NCBI GenBank assembly: GCA_944739405.2
Contig: OX123183.2
Span: 124,008,331-124,072,330, forward strand
DNA from: Euclidia mi
Lineage: Eukaryota; Arthropoda; Insecta; Lepidoptera; Erebidae
DNA: 64,000 nt
Direction: 5' to 3'
This document shows, piece after piece, positions 24,877 to 36,052 of the stretch. The notes below the pieces were generated by a model. It was not told the DNA's origin, ran no database searches, and worked only from the letters and a program-made list of their open reading frames with translations. Each line of letters begins with the position of its first letter. Positions within the stretch are counted from its first letter, which is position 1. The position numbers and the translations under genes were made by a program.

Positions 24877-25527
24877 GTGCCTCGACTCTATGAGCGAGCC
24901 AAGAGATTTTTTCCAAACTGGTCCAGCGCCGACTTGTTTGATTGTACCTACATCAAAGCGCTACCGTTCCTCGGAGTACACGATAAATTGTCGACCCCGG
25001 TTCTTGTCTCACAGCAAAAGGTAATCTTTAGGCCATGTCAGAGGCCCGGCTGTCTTAAAACTCCAATATCAAAGTTTGCCACACACTTACATGAAAAAGA
25101 AAGAATAAACCAATATCACGAAAATATTCGACAACCTTACGACAACCCTGTTTCATCATACATTATCCTAATTAATTTCGCACTCGGGTAGTTGTTGAGC
25201 GCGACCGAACGACACTAATGGACATGACACTCATTATTATATCAACTCAGTTTCCATTATCCTCATTTATGAGCAACTTGTCATAGAGATAAGTTCTTGA
25301 ACTTATTGGTTGCCACACATGGGTCAAGCCTATTACATAAATGCTTTGTCTTATTAGTAGCGCTAAATCAAATATCGCACAGATTCTCTTTTACTTTTTT
25401 TAAAGACCGAAGTCTTTTTCCCGCACTTGAAATAAACTGGTATATGTTGCTTACAACTCGTTTACAAACATTCAATCATGGTGTATAGAGAACACCCAGA
25501 TTCGAGACAATAATTTGTAGATTACAA
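24877..25527. other. intron 2, unassigned open frame
   Basis: 24877-25191 is open for 104 codons on the + strand and is less AT-rich than its surroundings, but I recognise no domain. The rest is AT-rich with no gene seen. Confidence 0.3.
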
Positions 25528-25605
25528 TATACAGGGTGTCACATGACCCATCACCAAGCCGAAGTCGTTGTGGACATCATGCCATCATTGCGTTTTAGTA
25601 TTTAA
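25528..25605 (+). repeat. fragment of the ACAGGGTGT TIR element
   Basis: Matches the left end of the element at 40711-41248 (TACAGGGTGTCACATGACCC, CATCACCAAG, CGAAGTC) and then breaks off. Confidence 0.7.
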
Positions 25606-25673
25606 CTGAAAATTCATATTTTTTGTTAAATGTCCAATGGGAGTGCCCCGTAAAATAGTGTTAAAGTCCCAAA

Positions 25674-27652
25674 TCCTACTAATATTATAAATGTGAAAGT
25701 TTGTGAAGATGGATGGATGGATGGATGGATGGATGGATGGATGGATGTTTGTTACTCTTTCACGCAAAAACTACTGAACGGATTTGGATGAAACTTTACA
25801 GTAATATAGTTTATACACCAGAATAACACATAGGCTACAGTTTATAAAAAAAATGTATAATGTTGCCATACTATAAGGAAAAGTATCAACTAAGTCGGCG
25901 AAAATCCTGTATTATCTTTATTTGTTTGCTTGGGTCAAATTTAGTAATTGGATTTTTACCCCCTTCCTGATGATTGATCTGATATTTGGTATGCACTCAT
26001 ATTGTCATCGAGATTAAAAGATAATATTTAAATGATTGTAAATCCAAGATGGCCACCGATACAAAATGGCGAATCACATATTACTTCACAACAACCTCAA
26101 TATGGGTATCAAATGACAGGGTTTGATTGGTAGAATGGAGCTCACTATGAAAAATCTAAGATGGCCGTTGACATAAAATGGCGTCTTATTTATTTTCCAC
26201 AAATACCTCGATATGGGTATCAAATGAAAGGGCTTGATTCGTAGAATAGAGCTCACTATGAAAAATCCAAGATGGCTGTCGCAGCAAAATGGCTGATTAC
26301 ATATTTTGAATATTTTCCACAAATAACTCAATATGGGTAACAAATGAAAGGGTTTGATTGGTAGAATGCAGCTCACTATGAAAAATCCAAGATGGCCGCT
26401 GCCACAAAATGGCGAATTACTTATTTTCCACAAATACCTCAATATGGGTATCAAATGAAAGGGCTTAATTTGTAGAACAGAGCTCACTATGAAAAATCCA
26501 AGATGGCTGTCGCCGCAAAATGGCGTATTACATATTTTCCACAAATAACTCAATATGGGTATCGAATGAAAGGGCTTGATTGGTAGAATAGGGCTCACTA
26601 TGAAAAATCCAAGATGGCTGCCACCACAAACTGGCGAATTACATATTTCCACAAATACCTCAATATGGGTATCTAATGAAAGGGTTTGATTGGTAGAATG
26701 GAGTTCACTATGAAAAATCTAAGATGGCCGCCGCCACAAAAAGGTGAATTACTTATTTTCCACAAATACCTCAATATGGGTATCAAATGAAAGAGCTTGA
26801 TTCGTAGAATAGAGCTCACTATGAAAAATCCAAGATGGCTGTCGCCGCAAAATGGCGGATTACATTTTTTCCACAAATAACTCAATATGGGTATCGAATG
26901 AAAGGGTTTGATAGGTAGAATGGAGCTCACTATGAAAAATCCAAGATGGCCGCTGCCACAAAATGGCGGATTATTTATTTTCCAATAATACCTCAATTTG
27001 GGTATCAAATGAAAGGGCTTGATTCGTAGAATAGAGCTCACTAAAAATCCAAGATGGCTGTCGCCGCAAAATGGCGGATTACATATTTTCCACAAATAAC
27101 TCAATATGGGTATCGAATGAAAGGGCATGATTGGTAGAATAGGGCTCACTATGAAAAATCTAAGATGGCTGTCGCCATAAAATGGCGGATGACATATTTT
27201 CCACAAATACCCCAATATGGGTATCAAATGAAAGGGCTTGATTGGCAGAATAGAGCTTACGATATAATTGACCTAAGCGCAGCGTTATTATAAGCGCGAG
27301 AGTATGAGTTGGTGCGCTGAAGCGCAGTGGGGAGGAGGGGCGGTCTGATTTTGTACTTTCTGGTAATGCTTTCAATTTTTATTTTTGCTGCAATTCTATT
27401 CAGTAGGTATATAAGCTCTTCAATAACTTTAATAATATACACTACATACTAATCTTTACCTGAAGTTTGACGACTATAAAAACAAAAGTAATTTTAAGTA
27501 CTTATTATCTGTTTATAATATATGTATGCTACACGGCTAATGTGCAGATCCGTTTGTAATGAAATTTGATATGGATAGTCTGAAACCTGGGGAAGTACAA
27601 AGGCTACTCTTTATTAAAATTTCATGCGGGCGAAGCCGCAGGCGAAAGCTAG
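25674..27652 (+). mobile_element. non-autonomous Helitron with tandem array
   Basis: Begins with TC after A (25674) and ends GGCGAAAGCTAG before T (27652). A perfect 4-bp-stem GC hairpin GCGGGCGAAGCCGC (27626-27639) sits 9 nt upstream of CTAG. These are the Helitron end signals; rolling-circle transposition is known for the family. The interior holds an ATGG microsatellite (25708-25747) and about eleven copies of an approximately 110-bp unit (26096-27245). No Rep/helicase is encoded. The 3' end lies 69 bp before the receptor exon at 27722. Confidence 0.82.
26096..27245. repeat. tandem array, about 110-111-bp unit
   Basis: About eleven units starting CTCAATATGGGTATC, each with AATGAAAGGG, GAGCTCACTATGAAAAATC, AAGATGGC and ACAAAATGGCG. 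Most unit lengths are close to a multiple of three and the minus strand lacks stops, so long repetitive frames exist at 26652-26086 and 27227-26673 with a period of about 37 aa. Confidence 0.92.
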
Positions 27653-27721
27653 TAATAAATAAAGAGAAAAGAAATGGCAAATTAAGAATGGTTTCTACTT
27701 ATTTGTTTCTCCTTGTCGCAG

Positions 27722-27834
27722 GTATCATTCGGGTCCACGTCGCCGGCGCTGAGTGACAGGACGGAGTTTCCTCTGTTCTGTCGCACCGTCGCGCCTGACT
27801 CCTCACACAACCCCGCCAGGATCGCCTTTATCAG
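27722..27834 (+). CDS. GABA-B-R2: GABA-B-R2 exon: ligand-binding domain
   Basis: 113-bp exon, phase 0 in and phase 2 out, acceptor CCTTGTCGCAG and donor ATCAG|GTAAAG. It encodes VSFGSTSPALSDRTEF, FCRTVAPDSSHNPARIAFI. SFGSTSPALSDR and the RTVAPDSSHN turn are hallmarks of the lobe 1/lobe 2 junction in GABA-B subunits. The split Arg codon (AG|A) is completed by the exon at 30306. A Helitron ends 69 bp upstream and a SINE head (27873-27960) begins 38 bp downstream, so this small exon is boxed in by repeats. Confidence 0.95.
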
Positions 27835-27872
27835 GTAAAGAAACCCTCGCAGAAAAGAAAAATACATCCACG

Positions 27873-27960
27873 GAAGCGATAGCCTAGTAGAGATATCAAC
27901 AGATTGCAGAGGGTATCGGGTCGAATCCAAGGTGCGTACCTACCATGACTTTCGAAGTTT
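27873..27960 (+). repeat. SINE head fragment (A/C family)
   Basis: Contains GAAGCGATAGCCTAGTAG and a degraded B box CGGGTCGAATCC; the body is missing. Confidence 0.65.
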
Positions 27961-30083
27961 GGTTTACGTAGTAAATATTAGGTAATCTGTGGTTAGGTGC
28001 TCGAAGTTAAAGGTTATACAAAAAGTGTATTATTTAATATTATTTTTTATGTTTATTTTTGTAGCATGTTTTAGAATTTATACTTAGTTATTAAATCGTT
28101 TTTAGTTTTAAGGACAAGGTTAGATGATGCTGTCCGAGCTAACAATGTATGTCAAAAGAATCTAGTCGTCTTAGGTAGCCACAGGACAGGCTTACCTAGT
28201 GTGGGCCACATGGTATTGCTGTAACATTGTATTTATTTTTGGCAACAAACATTTTTTTATTTATTTACTGTCAAAATTCACATCAGCTGCAAAATATCAA
28301 CACAAATGCAACATCTGATTTTCGTATTCAGATAGACGAGGCATTGGGCTATGTTAAATCGTCGTTCAGTGATGGAAAAATTGGATAAGAGTTTTCTTGT
28401 GGAAACATAGAACGTTGTTTTATACTTTTCGGAATAGTGCATTGCAATAATTACTGTAAACTGAAGTGAGATTTGGACTCCAAATAACCTATAGGTAATC
28501 TAAACATGCCCTGTTTTTTACTATAATTCTGTATAAACTTCTTGTGGATAATTAAAAATAAAAACCGTACATCAAAATAAAATTTACTAAATGAAAGCTA
28601 CTTTTCAATCAAAACTTTTGAAACATCGTAAATTTAATTATGTTCTTACGTGCAAAACACAGAAGAAACAGGGGATTCATTAAAGTTGCACAAAATATTG
28701 GTTGATGAAACAACCTGAACGACTCGACTGAAGTTCACCAGACGAAGGCTCGCAGGAAGTACGTAGGGTGGCCATGCCACAGGATTTGATGCGACATTTT
28801 TTTATTGTACCTGGTAGCTGATGCAACCATCGAGCCTCTAAATTTATGAAAGGCGTGAAAATGTGATTCCAAACTACGCACAACCGGTTTTCATAGTTGA
28901 CCTAACTAAAACCTAGAACAACAGCATTATTTTGATTGTCCTTAAAACATTTAAATATCAAAAACATTTCCATGTTTCGCGTAATTAAACTAACTTTTTA
29001 ATATTTAATTTAACGAAGTATTCAGAGGCGATTTTGAAATTGACAACTATGCCGAATTTCAGCTTTTTCATGACGGATACGGCGAAATAATAGGACCCTC
29101 AGTATAAAAAAACATTATCGTTTCGATTCGATAGCATATCAATGGGCTCTAATGCAGATATTTTTATATTTCAGCCATCTGTGATTAATGTGATTGTGAT
29201 TTGAATAGCAATTTCTGAACATTGTCATAAAAAACGTCAAATGTGTAGTAAGTTTTTTGTAGTAAAACCTGTCTTAATTATTTTACAACAAAAAATATTA
29301 ATTCTACACAACAAAACATAAAGTACTCCAAAGCATGGTCACCCTCCACTCAGTACAAACTTTATAAGACAGATTAAATTTGAACTGCGCGCTACTAATT
29401 TTACATCGAACTTTTTTTCCTTTTCATAGAACTACATTCGCCATACTTATTCGTTATAATGAGACGAATTAGACTGTTCCATGAGCAGGTAAACCGTTAC
29501 TAATGGTACGTGTAATTTCCGTCTTTACCGGTATTTTTAGTTTTACGGTTTTTTACCGCGATCGTTAAGGAAAGGCAAAACTATAAAGCTATCCTTGTAT
29601 ATCGCAGCCATTAAAATGTTCAGCCTTACAATGAAACTAATTAAGATGTGCGTTTGAACGTTTTTTAAAAATATTCTCTTAATTTGATATTTATTTTCAT
29701 GCTAGAACATTTAATATATGTTTGTCAAAGAGCGAAACATTTTTTAATGAAAGAGTTTTTAAACACTCAGATGAGTATTCTGTAGGTAACGTTATGTCGA
29801 TGTTTCTTTAAAAAATCTGGCTCTTATCGATACCGATATTTCAAGTAACGAATAATTTCCTGTGCTTGTGTCAAAAGTGTCGCGAACATTCGACAGGTGG
29901 GGGAGTAATTGAGAGAATTTTTTGTGATAGCTCTTGACACATTGCTGTAATGAAACCTCATCTTTAAATAATACCTGTACCTACTTACATCGTTTTTATG
30001 CTCGAATGGGGGAAAATGTGTGACAACATTCATAGGGTAAGCCTAAATAAGATAATTATCTTATTATTTAATGGTTTTTCTGA
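27961..30083. other. intron 3, AT-rich, no gene seen
   Basis: No ORF with recognisable motifs, no clear repeat structure. A moderately GC-richer patch at 28690-28880 is unassigned. Confidence 0.5.
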
Positions 30084-30218
30084 CGTCGGCTAGTAATAAA
30101 AAAAAAAATGTAGTTTCTAGATCATTCGGTTTAAATGTAATAACTAAATGAAACTAATCAATATAACTCGATAAAATAGTAGTTTAATTTCAATGTGTAA
30201 CATTCGCGTAAACCCAAA
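30084..30218 (+). repeat. Penelope-like element terminal fragment
   Basis: Matches the right terminal repeat of the element at 46847-48424: CGTCGGCTAGTAATAAAA, GTAGTTTCTAGATCATTCGG, and also TGTAACATTCGCGTAAA, which there occurs only at the outer left end. No coding sequence accompanies it. Confidence 0.8.
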
Positions 30219-30305
30219 ATTTTAGGTACTTATCAATCAGTGGTGAAACTAAACTGGCCATAAAGCTCTTGAAAGCTTTAAATAACTTTTTGCTCTTGTC
30301 CGCAG

Positions 30306-30456
30306 ACAATTCGGCTGTGACACAGTGACGGCGTTCTCCCAGAACGAGGAGATATACTCCCTGGCCGTGACCGAGCTGGTCACTCAGCTGGAGGCCGCCA
30401 ACATCACCTGCGCGGCCTCCACCACCTTCGCTGAGTCTGACTTCAAGGAGCAGCTG
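30306..30456 (+). CDS. GABA-B-R2: GABA-B-R2 exon: lobe 2 start, truncated
   Basis: Acceptor GTCCGCAG. The first base completes the Arg codon from 27834, then QFGCDTVTAFSQNEEIYSLA, VTELVTQLEAANITCAA, FAESDFKEQL follow. FSQNEE and ITCA...FAESDFKEQL are typical of R2 lobe 2. Family members continue with a segment ending in an IIIGSF-like strand. Here, right after KEQLQ, the sequence turns into the reverse complement of itself (30460-30494) and then unrelated DNA. No consensus donor ends the exon; the only nearby GT (30491, in the inverted arm) would give phase 1, incompatible with the phase-0 exon at 44752. The 3' limit given is where homology stops. Confidence 0.88.
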
Positions 30457-30494
30457 CAACAGCTGCTCCTTGAAGTCAGACTCAGCGAAGGTGG
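30422..30494. repeat. perfect inverted duplication inside receptor exon
   Basis: 35-bp arms (30422-30456 and 30460-30494) around a 3-nt spacer CAA. The right arm is the exact reverse complement of coding sequence in the left arm. Confidence 0.97.
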
Positions 30495-30661
30495 GGAATA
30501 TTTGAGAAAATTATGTTATTCTTTATGTCAAAAAAAGAATGACAAGCAAAAAAAGCAAGAGCAGAGTGCAGCCGGATGGGACAGTTTATGCAAAGGTCTG
30601 ATGATGAATGAAGCAAGTGATATGTCAGGATCGTTGCAAATTACGTTCTTTAATCTCTACC
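30495..30661 (+). other. junction sequence with RTE-tail fragment
   Basis: After the inverted duplication, AT-rich sequence leads to a fragment (about 30575-30660) resembling the RTE-like ORF tail at 18290-18400 (shared GAATGAAGCAAG and ATGTCAGGATCGTTGCAAAT). Not receptor sequence. Confidence 0.6.
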
Positions 30662-32047
30662 TCAGGTCTTGCATAGGTCGTTGGACCATCTTGTCGGGGG
30701 GCGTCCCACTCTTCGTTTGCCGAAACGTGGTCTCAACACTAAGACTCGTCTGCTCCATTGGTCGTCGGTCCTTCGACAGACGTAGCCAGCCCATTGCCAC
30801 TTCAGCCTACTTATACGGCGAGCTATGTCGGTAACACCAGTTCTCTTCCGGATGACCTCGTTGCGAATTCTATCCTTGACAGAGACTCCGAGCATAGCTA
30901 GTTCCATGGCACGCTGAGCCACTTTAAATCTATGGACCAGCCCGACCGTGAGTGTCCAGGTTTCGGCATCGTACGTCATTACTAGTAGGACGCATTGGTC
31001 GAAGACTTTTGTCTTCAGGCTTTGCGGAATAGGCGACGAGAAGACCCGAAGTAGCTTTTCGAATGCTGCCCATCCCAACTGAATCCTCCTATCGGTTTCC
31101 ATCTTGAAGCTGTGTCCAACTGTATTATTTGCCCGTAACGTAACTGTATTACTTCGAGCAAGGAACCATCAATGCAGATTGGTCTCGACACGACGTATTC
31201 ATTGTACATTACCTTCGTTTTAACCAGGTTCATGCCGAGAACAATCCTCCGGGAGGCTTCATTAAGGTCGTACAGCATTCTGCTAAGCTCCTCAGACGTC
31301 TCTGCTATTAGGACGATGACGTCAGCAAACCGAAGGTGTGAGATGTACTCGCCGTTGATATTAGTCTAGTCTTGAAGATATCCTCAACTGCGTTGGTGAA
31401 CAGCTTGGTAGATATTACATCCCCTTGCCAGACTCCCCTACGCAACTCTATGGTGTTTGTCCTTTTGTCTTGGATCTGAACGGTCATGGTCGCGGTTTCA
31501 TACAAACATCTCAACACCTCGATATATCGCCAGTCAATGCGACATCGTTGCAAGATGTCAAGAACTGGCCAGGTTTCGATAGAGTCGAAAGCTTTCTCGT
31601 AGTCCACGAATGCCATACACAGCGGCCGGTTGTACTCGTGGGTCTTTTGTACAATATGCCGAACAGTATGGATGTTGTACACGGTGATGAAGCCTTTTCG
31701 AAACCCGGCTTGCTCTGGTGGCTGGAAGTCGTCGAGTCTTCTAGCAACATGGTTTGTAACAACCCTCGAGAACAACTTTTAGATATGGCTCAGGAATGAA
31801 ATGGGTCTGTAATTCTTCAATAAGGTTTTGTCGCCTTTTTTGAAGAAAAGAGCCACCACACTCCCGCTCCATGCTCGTGGTGTTGAGCCTTCGTGGATGA
31901 CGGTATTAAAAAGACTTGCTAGCTCTCTTAGGATTGTGTCTCCACCTGCTCTGAGGAGTTCTGCAGTGATACCGTCATCACCAGGTGTTTTGTTCTTCCT
32001 AACTTATTCAAGGGCCGCTCGTAGCTCACTCTGGTCGACAGAACAAC
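30662..32047 (-). pseudogene. RTE-like LINE reverse transcriptase, degenerate
   Basis: Minus-strand remnant of an endonuclease-reverse transcriptase of the type abundant in Lepidoptera. From 5' to 3': ITAELLRAGG and LKNYRPISFLS (about 32030-31790), a stop, then EQAGFRKGF, AFVDYEKAFDSIE, VWQGDVISTKLF (31775-31308), the catalytic region, ETWTLTVGLVHRF, RISRLKWQWAGYVCRRTDDQW and RPPTRWSNDL (31102-30662). The catalytic motif reads RFADVIVLIAE: the second Asp of FADD has become Val (GAC to GTC), so the enzyme would be dead even without its stops and frame breaks. Confidence 0.85.
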
Positions 32048-33631
32048 GATGATAAAAATTCGGATGACTTATATCTCGCAAAATTATAATTTATCTGAGG
32101 CAGTCGCAAAATAATACGTAGATAGGAAGATATGACGTCATATTTTGTTATGGTGCTCTCTGTTTAATTAGCAACTACTTACCCTGTTTATGTTAATCTG
32201 ATAATACAAATATCATAATTTTTTTAAACCCTTATCATTGTATTTCATAACAGTGTTTAGACAAAACAATGATTAAATTATCACAAAATTAAATTATAGA
32301 ATCACTTAAATTATTAACCATAAATCGTGTTGTTAATTCTAAAAGCGGATCAGTAATTCCCATATTTGAATGCGTTACACTGAAATACATAATATCAGTT
32401 ATTTATCTGATTTACTGCGTACATTGATTTCGTATTTTAGTAAATAAACTTATTTTCTTTCTTTCTTTCTTTCTTCTTTATTTATTAGCTTCATGCTAAA
32501 TTTATGCCCACGTATTTGGACAGCAGTTGATTAAATTTTTGTACCTAACACTATTACGGGCCATCCCTTTTAATTGACCCTTCCTTAAGGTAATATTTCA
32601 TAGGTGAGACGGCACGCAACAGAGTCATACACATGCCCTAATATACCAAAAAACAATCCCCTAAGTTCAAACCACAGGGTTTAAAGATTGAGGCAGAGAG
32701 AGAATATGTGTAAGCCTCAGACTCTGTACACTCTCCCTATCGCGTTACAGACTGGAGGCCCTTCGCTTAAAAACATCGCAGTATCTTTCGACTACCCAAT
32801 CGCGATTAACACACACATCGAGGATCGTGAGATGTTTACTGTAACAAAAAATAAATACATTAAACTAAGTTATTCTTGGCTTCACTGTTAATTTATGAAT
32901 TGTACCTATAACTTATATCTCTGCATCACCCAAAGGTTTACTAGTAGATAAGGCCTACGGCATTCAGTCTGCTTCTGTACTGTTTTGTGCATAAATTAAT
33001 TAATAAAGTAAAAAGTAATAATAAGTGATATTATGCCAGTTATTTTTGTTCCATCGCAGAATACATCACGATTATCTTCGCAGAACCAACTTGGATCCGT
33101 TAGTACTATTTCTAGCACACACAACATATTATTACAATCACAATCCAATAATTAAATGACTCATTGAAACATTTGCATTGCATCCATTCACTGTCAGCTT
33201 CAACATCTGTTCCCGTGTGGATTGAAACAGGATTGCGCTCACATCGACGTAAATGAATCACTCAGTCCGATCTGGCTACGACAGCCCATCCTACTAACTG
33301 CGACGGAGACTAAATCCCACTGTCGTGTCTATTTAGTCACGACACTGTTAATTACAGACACAGATGCTCGGCCCTAGGGTATACTACATGTATGTGTAAA
33401 GGCTATACGATTGACGTGTTGGCTCTCTGAGCTGACAGTTGCGAAATAAGATTATGGAGCTGCTTTTGTGATACATATATTTTAATATTAATATACAACA
33501 TGTAACAAGTTTAATGCACATCTTGAAAGTACTTTGTTCAGAATCGGCAACTGAATCCATTTCCGTCATTTTTAATATTGTTTATTTTTAGTCTTAAAAT
33601 AATTAAAATAACGTAAATTGTAGTCACACAT
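32048..33631. other. AT-rich, no gene seen; CTTT microsatellite
   Basis: A (CTTT)n microsatellite is at about 32455-32485. No supported coding region; a 67-codon frame at 32688-32891 is unremarkable. Confidence 0.5.
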
Positions 33632-33881
33632 TTTTTTAAAAATTGAGCTACTCGAAAATAAACCTTAAATCAAAGCAGAACAGCTTATTTTTAAATGCAT
33701 TTGTTAAATGGTTCCACGTTGACTTACACAAACGCACACATTAAAACAACACAATTTAAAAAAATATTGAGCTATTCGAAAATAAACCTTAAATCAAAGC
33801 AGAACGGCTTATTTTTAAATGCATTTGTTATATGGTTTCACGTTGACTTACACAAACGCACACATTAATACAACACAATAG
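33632..33881. repeat. two-copy tandem duplication, about 123-bp unit
   Basis: Copies at about 33632-33754 and 33755-33881 share CGAAAATAAACCTTAAATCA, AGCTTATTTTTAAATGCATT (one base differs) and GACTTACACAAACGCACACA with few differences. Confidence 0.9.
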
Positions 33882-33966
33882 ACGGCAAAAGACAATAGCA
33901 CACAATTGACCACCAAAATGTCTATCATCTATCTTTCACTAACGTAGGTAATAAACAACGGGAAAG

Positions 33967-33989
33967 AGCGAGACGTAATGTCTCGCTCG
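33967..33989. repeat. short perfect hairpin
   Basis: GAGCGAGAC, loop GTAAT, GTCTCGCTC: 9-bp arms in a GC-rich patch (33960-34030) within AT-rich DNA. Confidence 0.8.
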
Positions 33990-35556
33990 CGCTGGCGCAT
34001 GACAAGCGCAGCGGGCGATGCGCTTAGACATGTTATGACAAGTACAACCGGCAATATCTATCTGATTCTATCAGTGAGTGCTGTGAAAACCTTTTTAAAA
34101 GTTCACTTGTTTACAAAATGTGTAATGGTGTATAATTTAATCATTCAACAACAAAGTGAAAAGTTCAACATCATCTTGATGTTGACTTGTCACCCCTGGA
34201 CTTTCTCATTGTGGAGAAATATTAAATCACCAGTTTATTGTGACAAGAGAAAAAGTGCCGAGTAGTTAATTAATTAAGATACTAGCTGCTTTTGAAACAG
34301 TGAAAAGATGTGATTTGTGAGGAAATACTGAAGTGCTACGTGGAAGAAAGAAATGTGATTTAAGCCTGTAAGTTATTTTATTATTCTATTATTGTAAGTA
34401 TTTAGATTCACAAGACAACTTTAAACACGCCGTTCTTGTTTATTTCTCTCATTGATATTCTTTGATTTTATCTGATTAAGTTAAGATAGTCACAATAGTC
34501 ACTTACGATGTTAAGAAACAATAGATCGTGCATATTAATAACAAACAATAAATGATTCGACTGTCCACACCATAGCTTAAAAGTGTGATGGAAAGAAATA
34601 CTCATAATATCTTTGGTAATATCAACAGTAGCCGACAAATTGTTCAAACATCATTTTTGTAAACCCCACTCTATCAGAGTGTGGTTTACAGACTGAATTT
34701 CATACATTTTGTTATATCGTATTGTGTTTCGTTCCTATCAGATCGCTGTTGTTTGTTTACCATAGCAACCGTTTCGTTTGTGTGCGTGCGCAGATTTAGA
34801 GTGACCACGATTTTCACTTTTAATTGAGTTAATACTTTCTTTAAAAAACATTATTTACGCAAATAAAAAAAATATTTCAATGCATGCATTATGATTGTAA
34901 CAAGGTTTTCTAATTGGGGTGTCTGAGGATGTGCGTTATTTCCATTACACGTTGTATATCCTGTGCGAAAAGATTTTGCAAATGCGATTCTTACTGATTC
35001 TTTTTATCGAAACGACTCTCAAATAGAAAACTGAAGGCACTTAAGAAATATTTTTCAGCTGACATGCGGAAAGCATAGATAACAGCTGCCAATAATAGGT
35101 GTAATGATTTCAAAAGTTCCTTCCAGATTATCCCAAAACCGTAATGTCTAAGCGAACAAGGTGGTAAAACTAATATTTAACTAAAACGAGTCTCATTCGC
35201 ATAATTATTTAAAAAAATAGGAAACCTTTTTGGTCCTACGTTTCGGCGTGGGTTACACACACCGCACGTCACGACATCATGACATGATTTAAGCCTCGAC
35301 CAAACCAACGCGTTCAGCTCGCGTCCGCGGAGGCGTGCGCGGTGGTGATTATTGCGCGTGCAAAAGTTGTGCACACTGTCGCGTTCGTTTAGGCGTTCAC
35401 CAGGCTGTAGTCGCGTCACTAAGATGCTGTCTGATACAGATAGTGAAATTGAAGAAGTTTTACTTCTGTCTGATATTATTGAAGACGAAGAGGAACAAGA
35501 AGTGAACTTGAGGTGGGTATGATATACTGTACTTCGTCGTCTTCGACGACACTTCT

Positions 35557-36052
35557 GAAAGAAAGAAAGAAAGAAAGAATCATTTATTTGCACGAAATAT
35601 GGTGTATAACATAGGTGGTGTATAAAATAAATGTGCTTAGCATATTTCACCCTTTGGGCATGCAAATTTCATAAATAGACTAGTCTATTATAAACGTTTA
35701 ACTTATATTAACTTACCTAATAAATAACAAAAGTTATTATAAATAACAACAGTTATAATTTAAAATTTTAGGTAACATTATAAACTATTTAAACTAACAG
35801 ATAGGTACTTATTACTTACATATATTTGTAATCATCATTAAAATGAGTCTCATGAGGATTTTTCAAGTATTCCTGAATGGTATAAAAACATTTTTCTACT
35901 AGCCATTTATACAGTTTAGTTTTGAATTCAGACAGTGGCAGATCTCGTATGTTATTTGGTATTTTGTTAAATATTTTAATTGTCATAGGGTAACAGTTGA
36001 TATTATAAATTCTGCCGACGAGTTTGGCCCTGCCCCAGCTCATCGCGCACAC
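35557..36052 (-). mobile_element. 3' fragment of a Jockey-like LINE
   Basis: Minus-strand C-terminus of an RT (36052-35816: IKIFNKIPNNIRDLPLSEFK, WLVEKCFYTIQEYL) followed by a 3' UTR with AATAAATGATTC and a TTTC simple-repeat tail at about 35557-35580. It resembles the ends of the LINEs at 4626 and 14325. Strongly 5'-truncated. Confidence 0.8.

Noticed and set aside
24877..25191. 104-codon + strand frame
   Set aside because: No motif, neighbour or splice context supports it as a gene; left as unassigned.
25708..25747. ATGG microsatellite as a regulatory site
   Set aside because: A plain simple repeat within the Helitron 5' region.
26096..27245. CRISPR-like array of regular repeats
   Set aside because: Units are 110-bp tandem copies with no unique spacers, inside a Helitron in a eukaryotic genome.
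30325..30834. 169-codon frame read as an extended receptor exon
   Set aside because: After the inverted duplication the translation runs through a LINE tail and antisense RT sequence; it is not receptor.
35177..35665. 162-codon minus-strand frame
   Set aside because: Low-complexity serine/arginine composition, antisense to the acidic + strand frame and running into a LINE simple-repeat tail.
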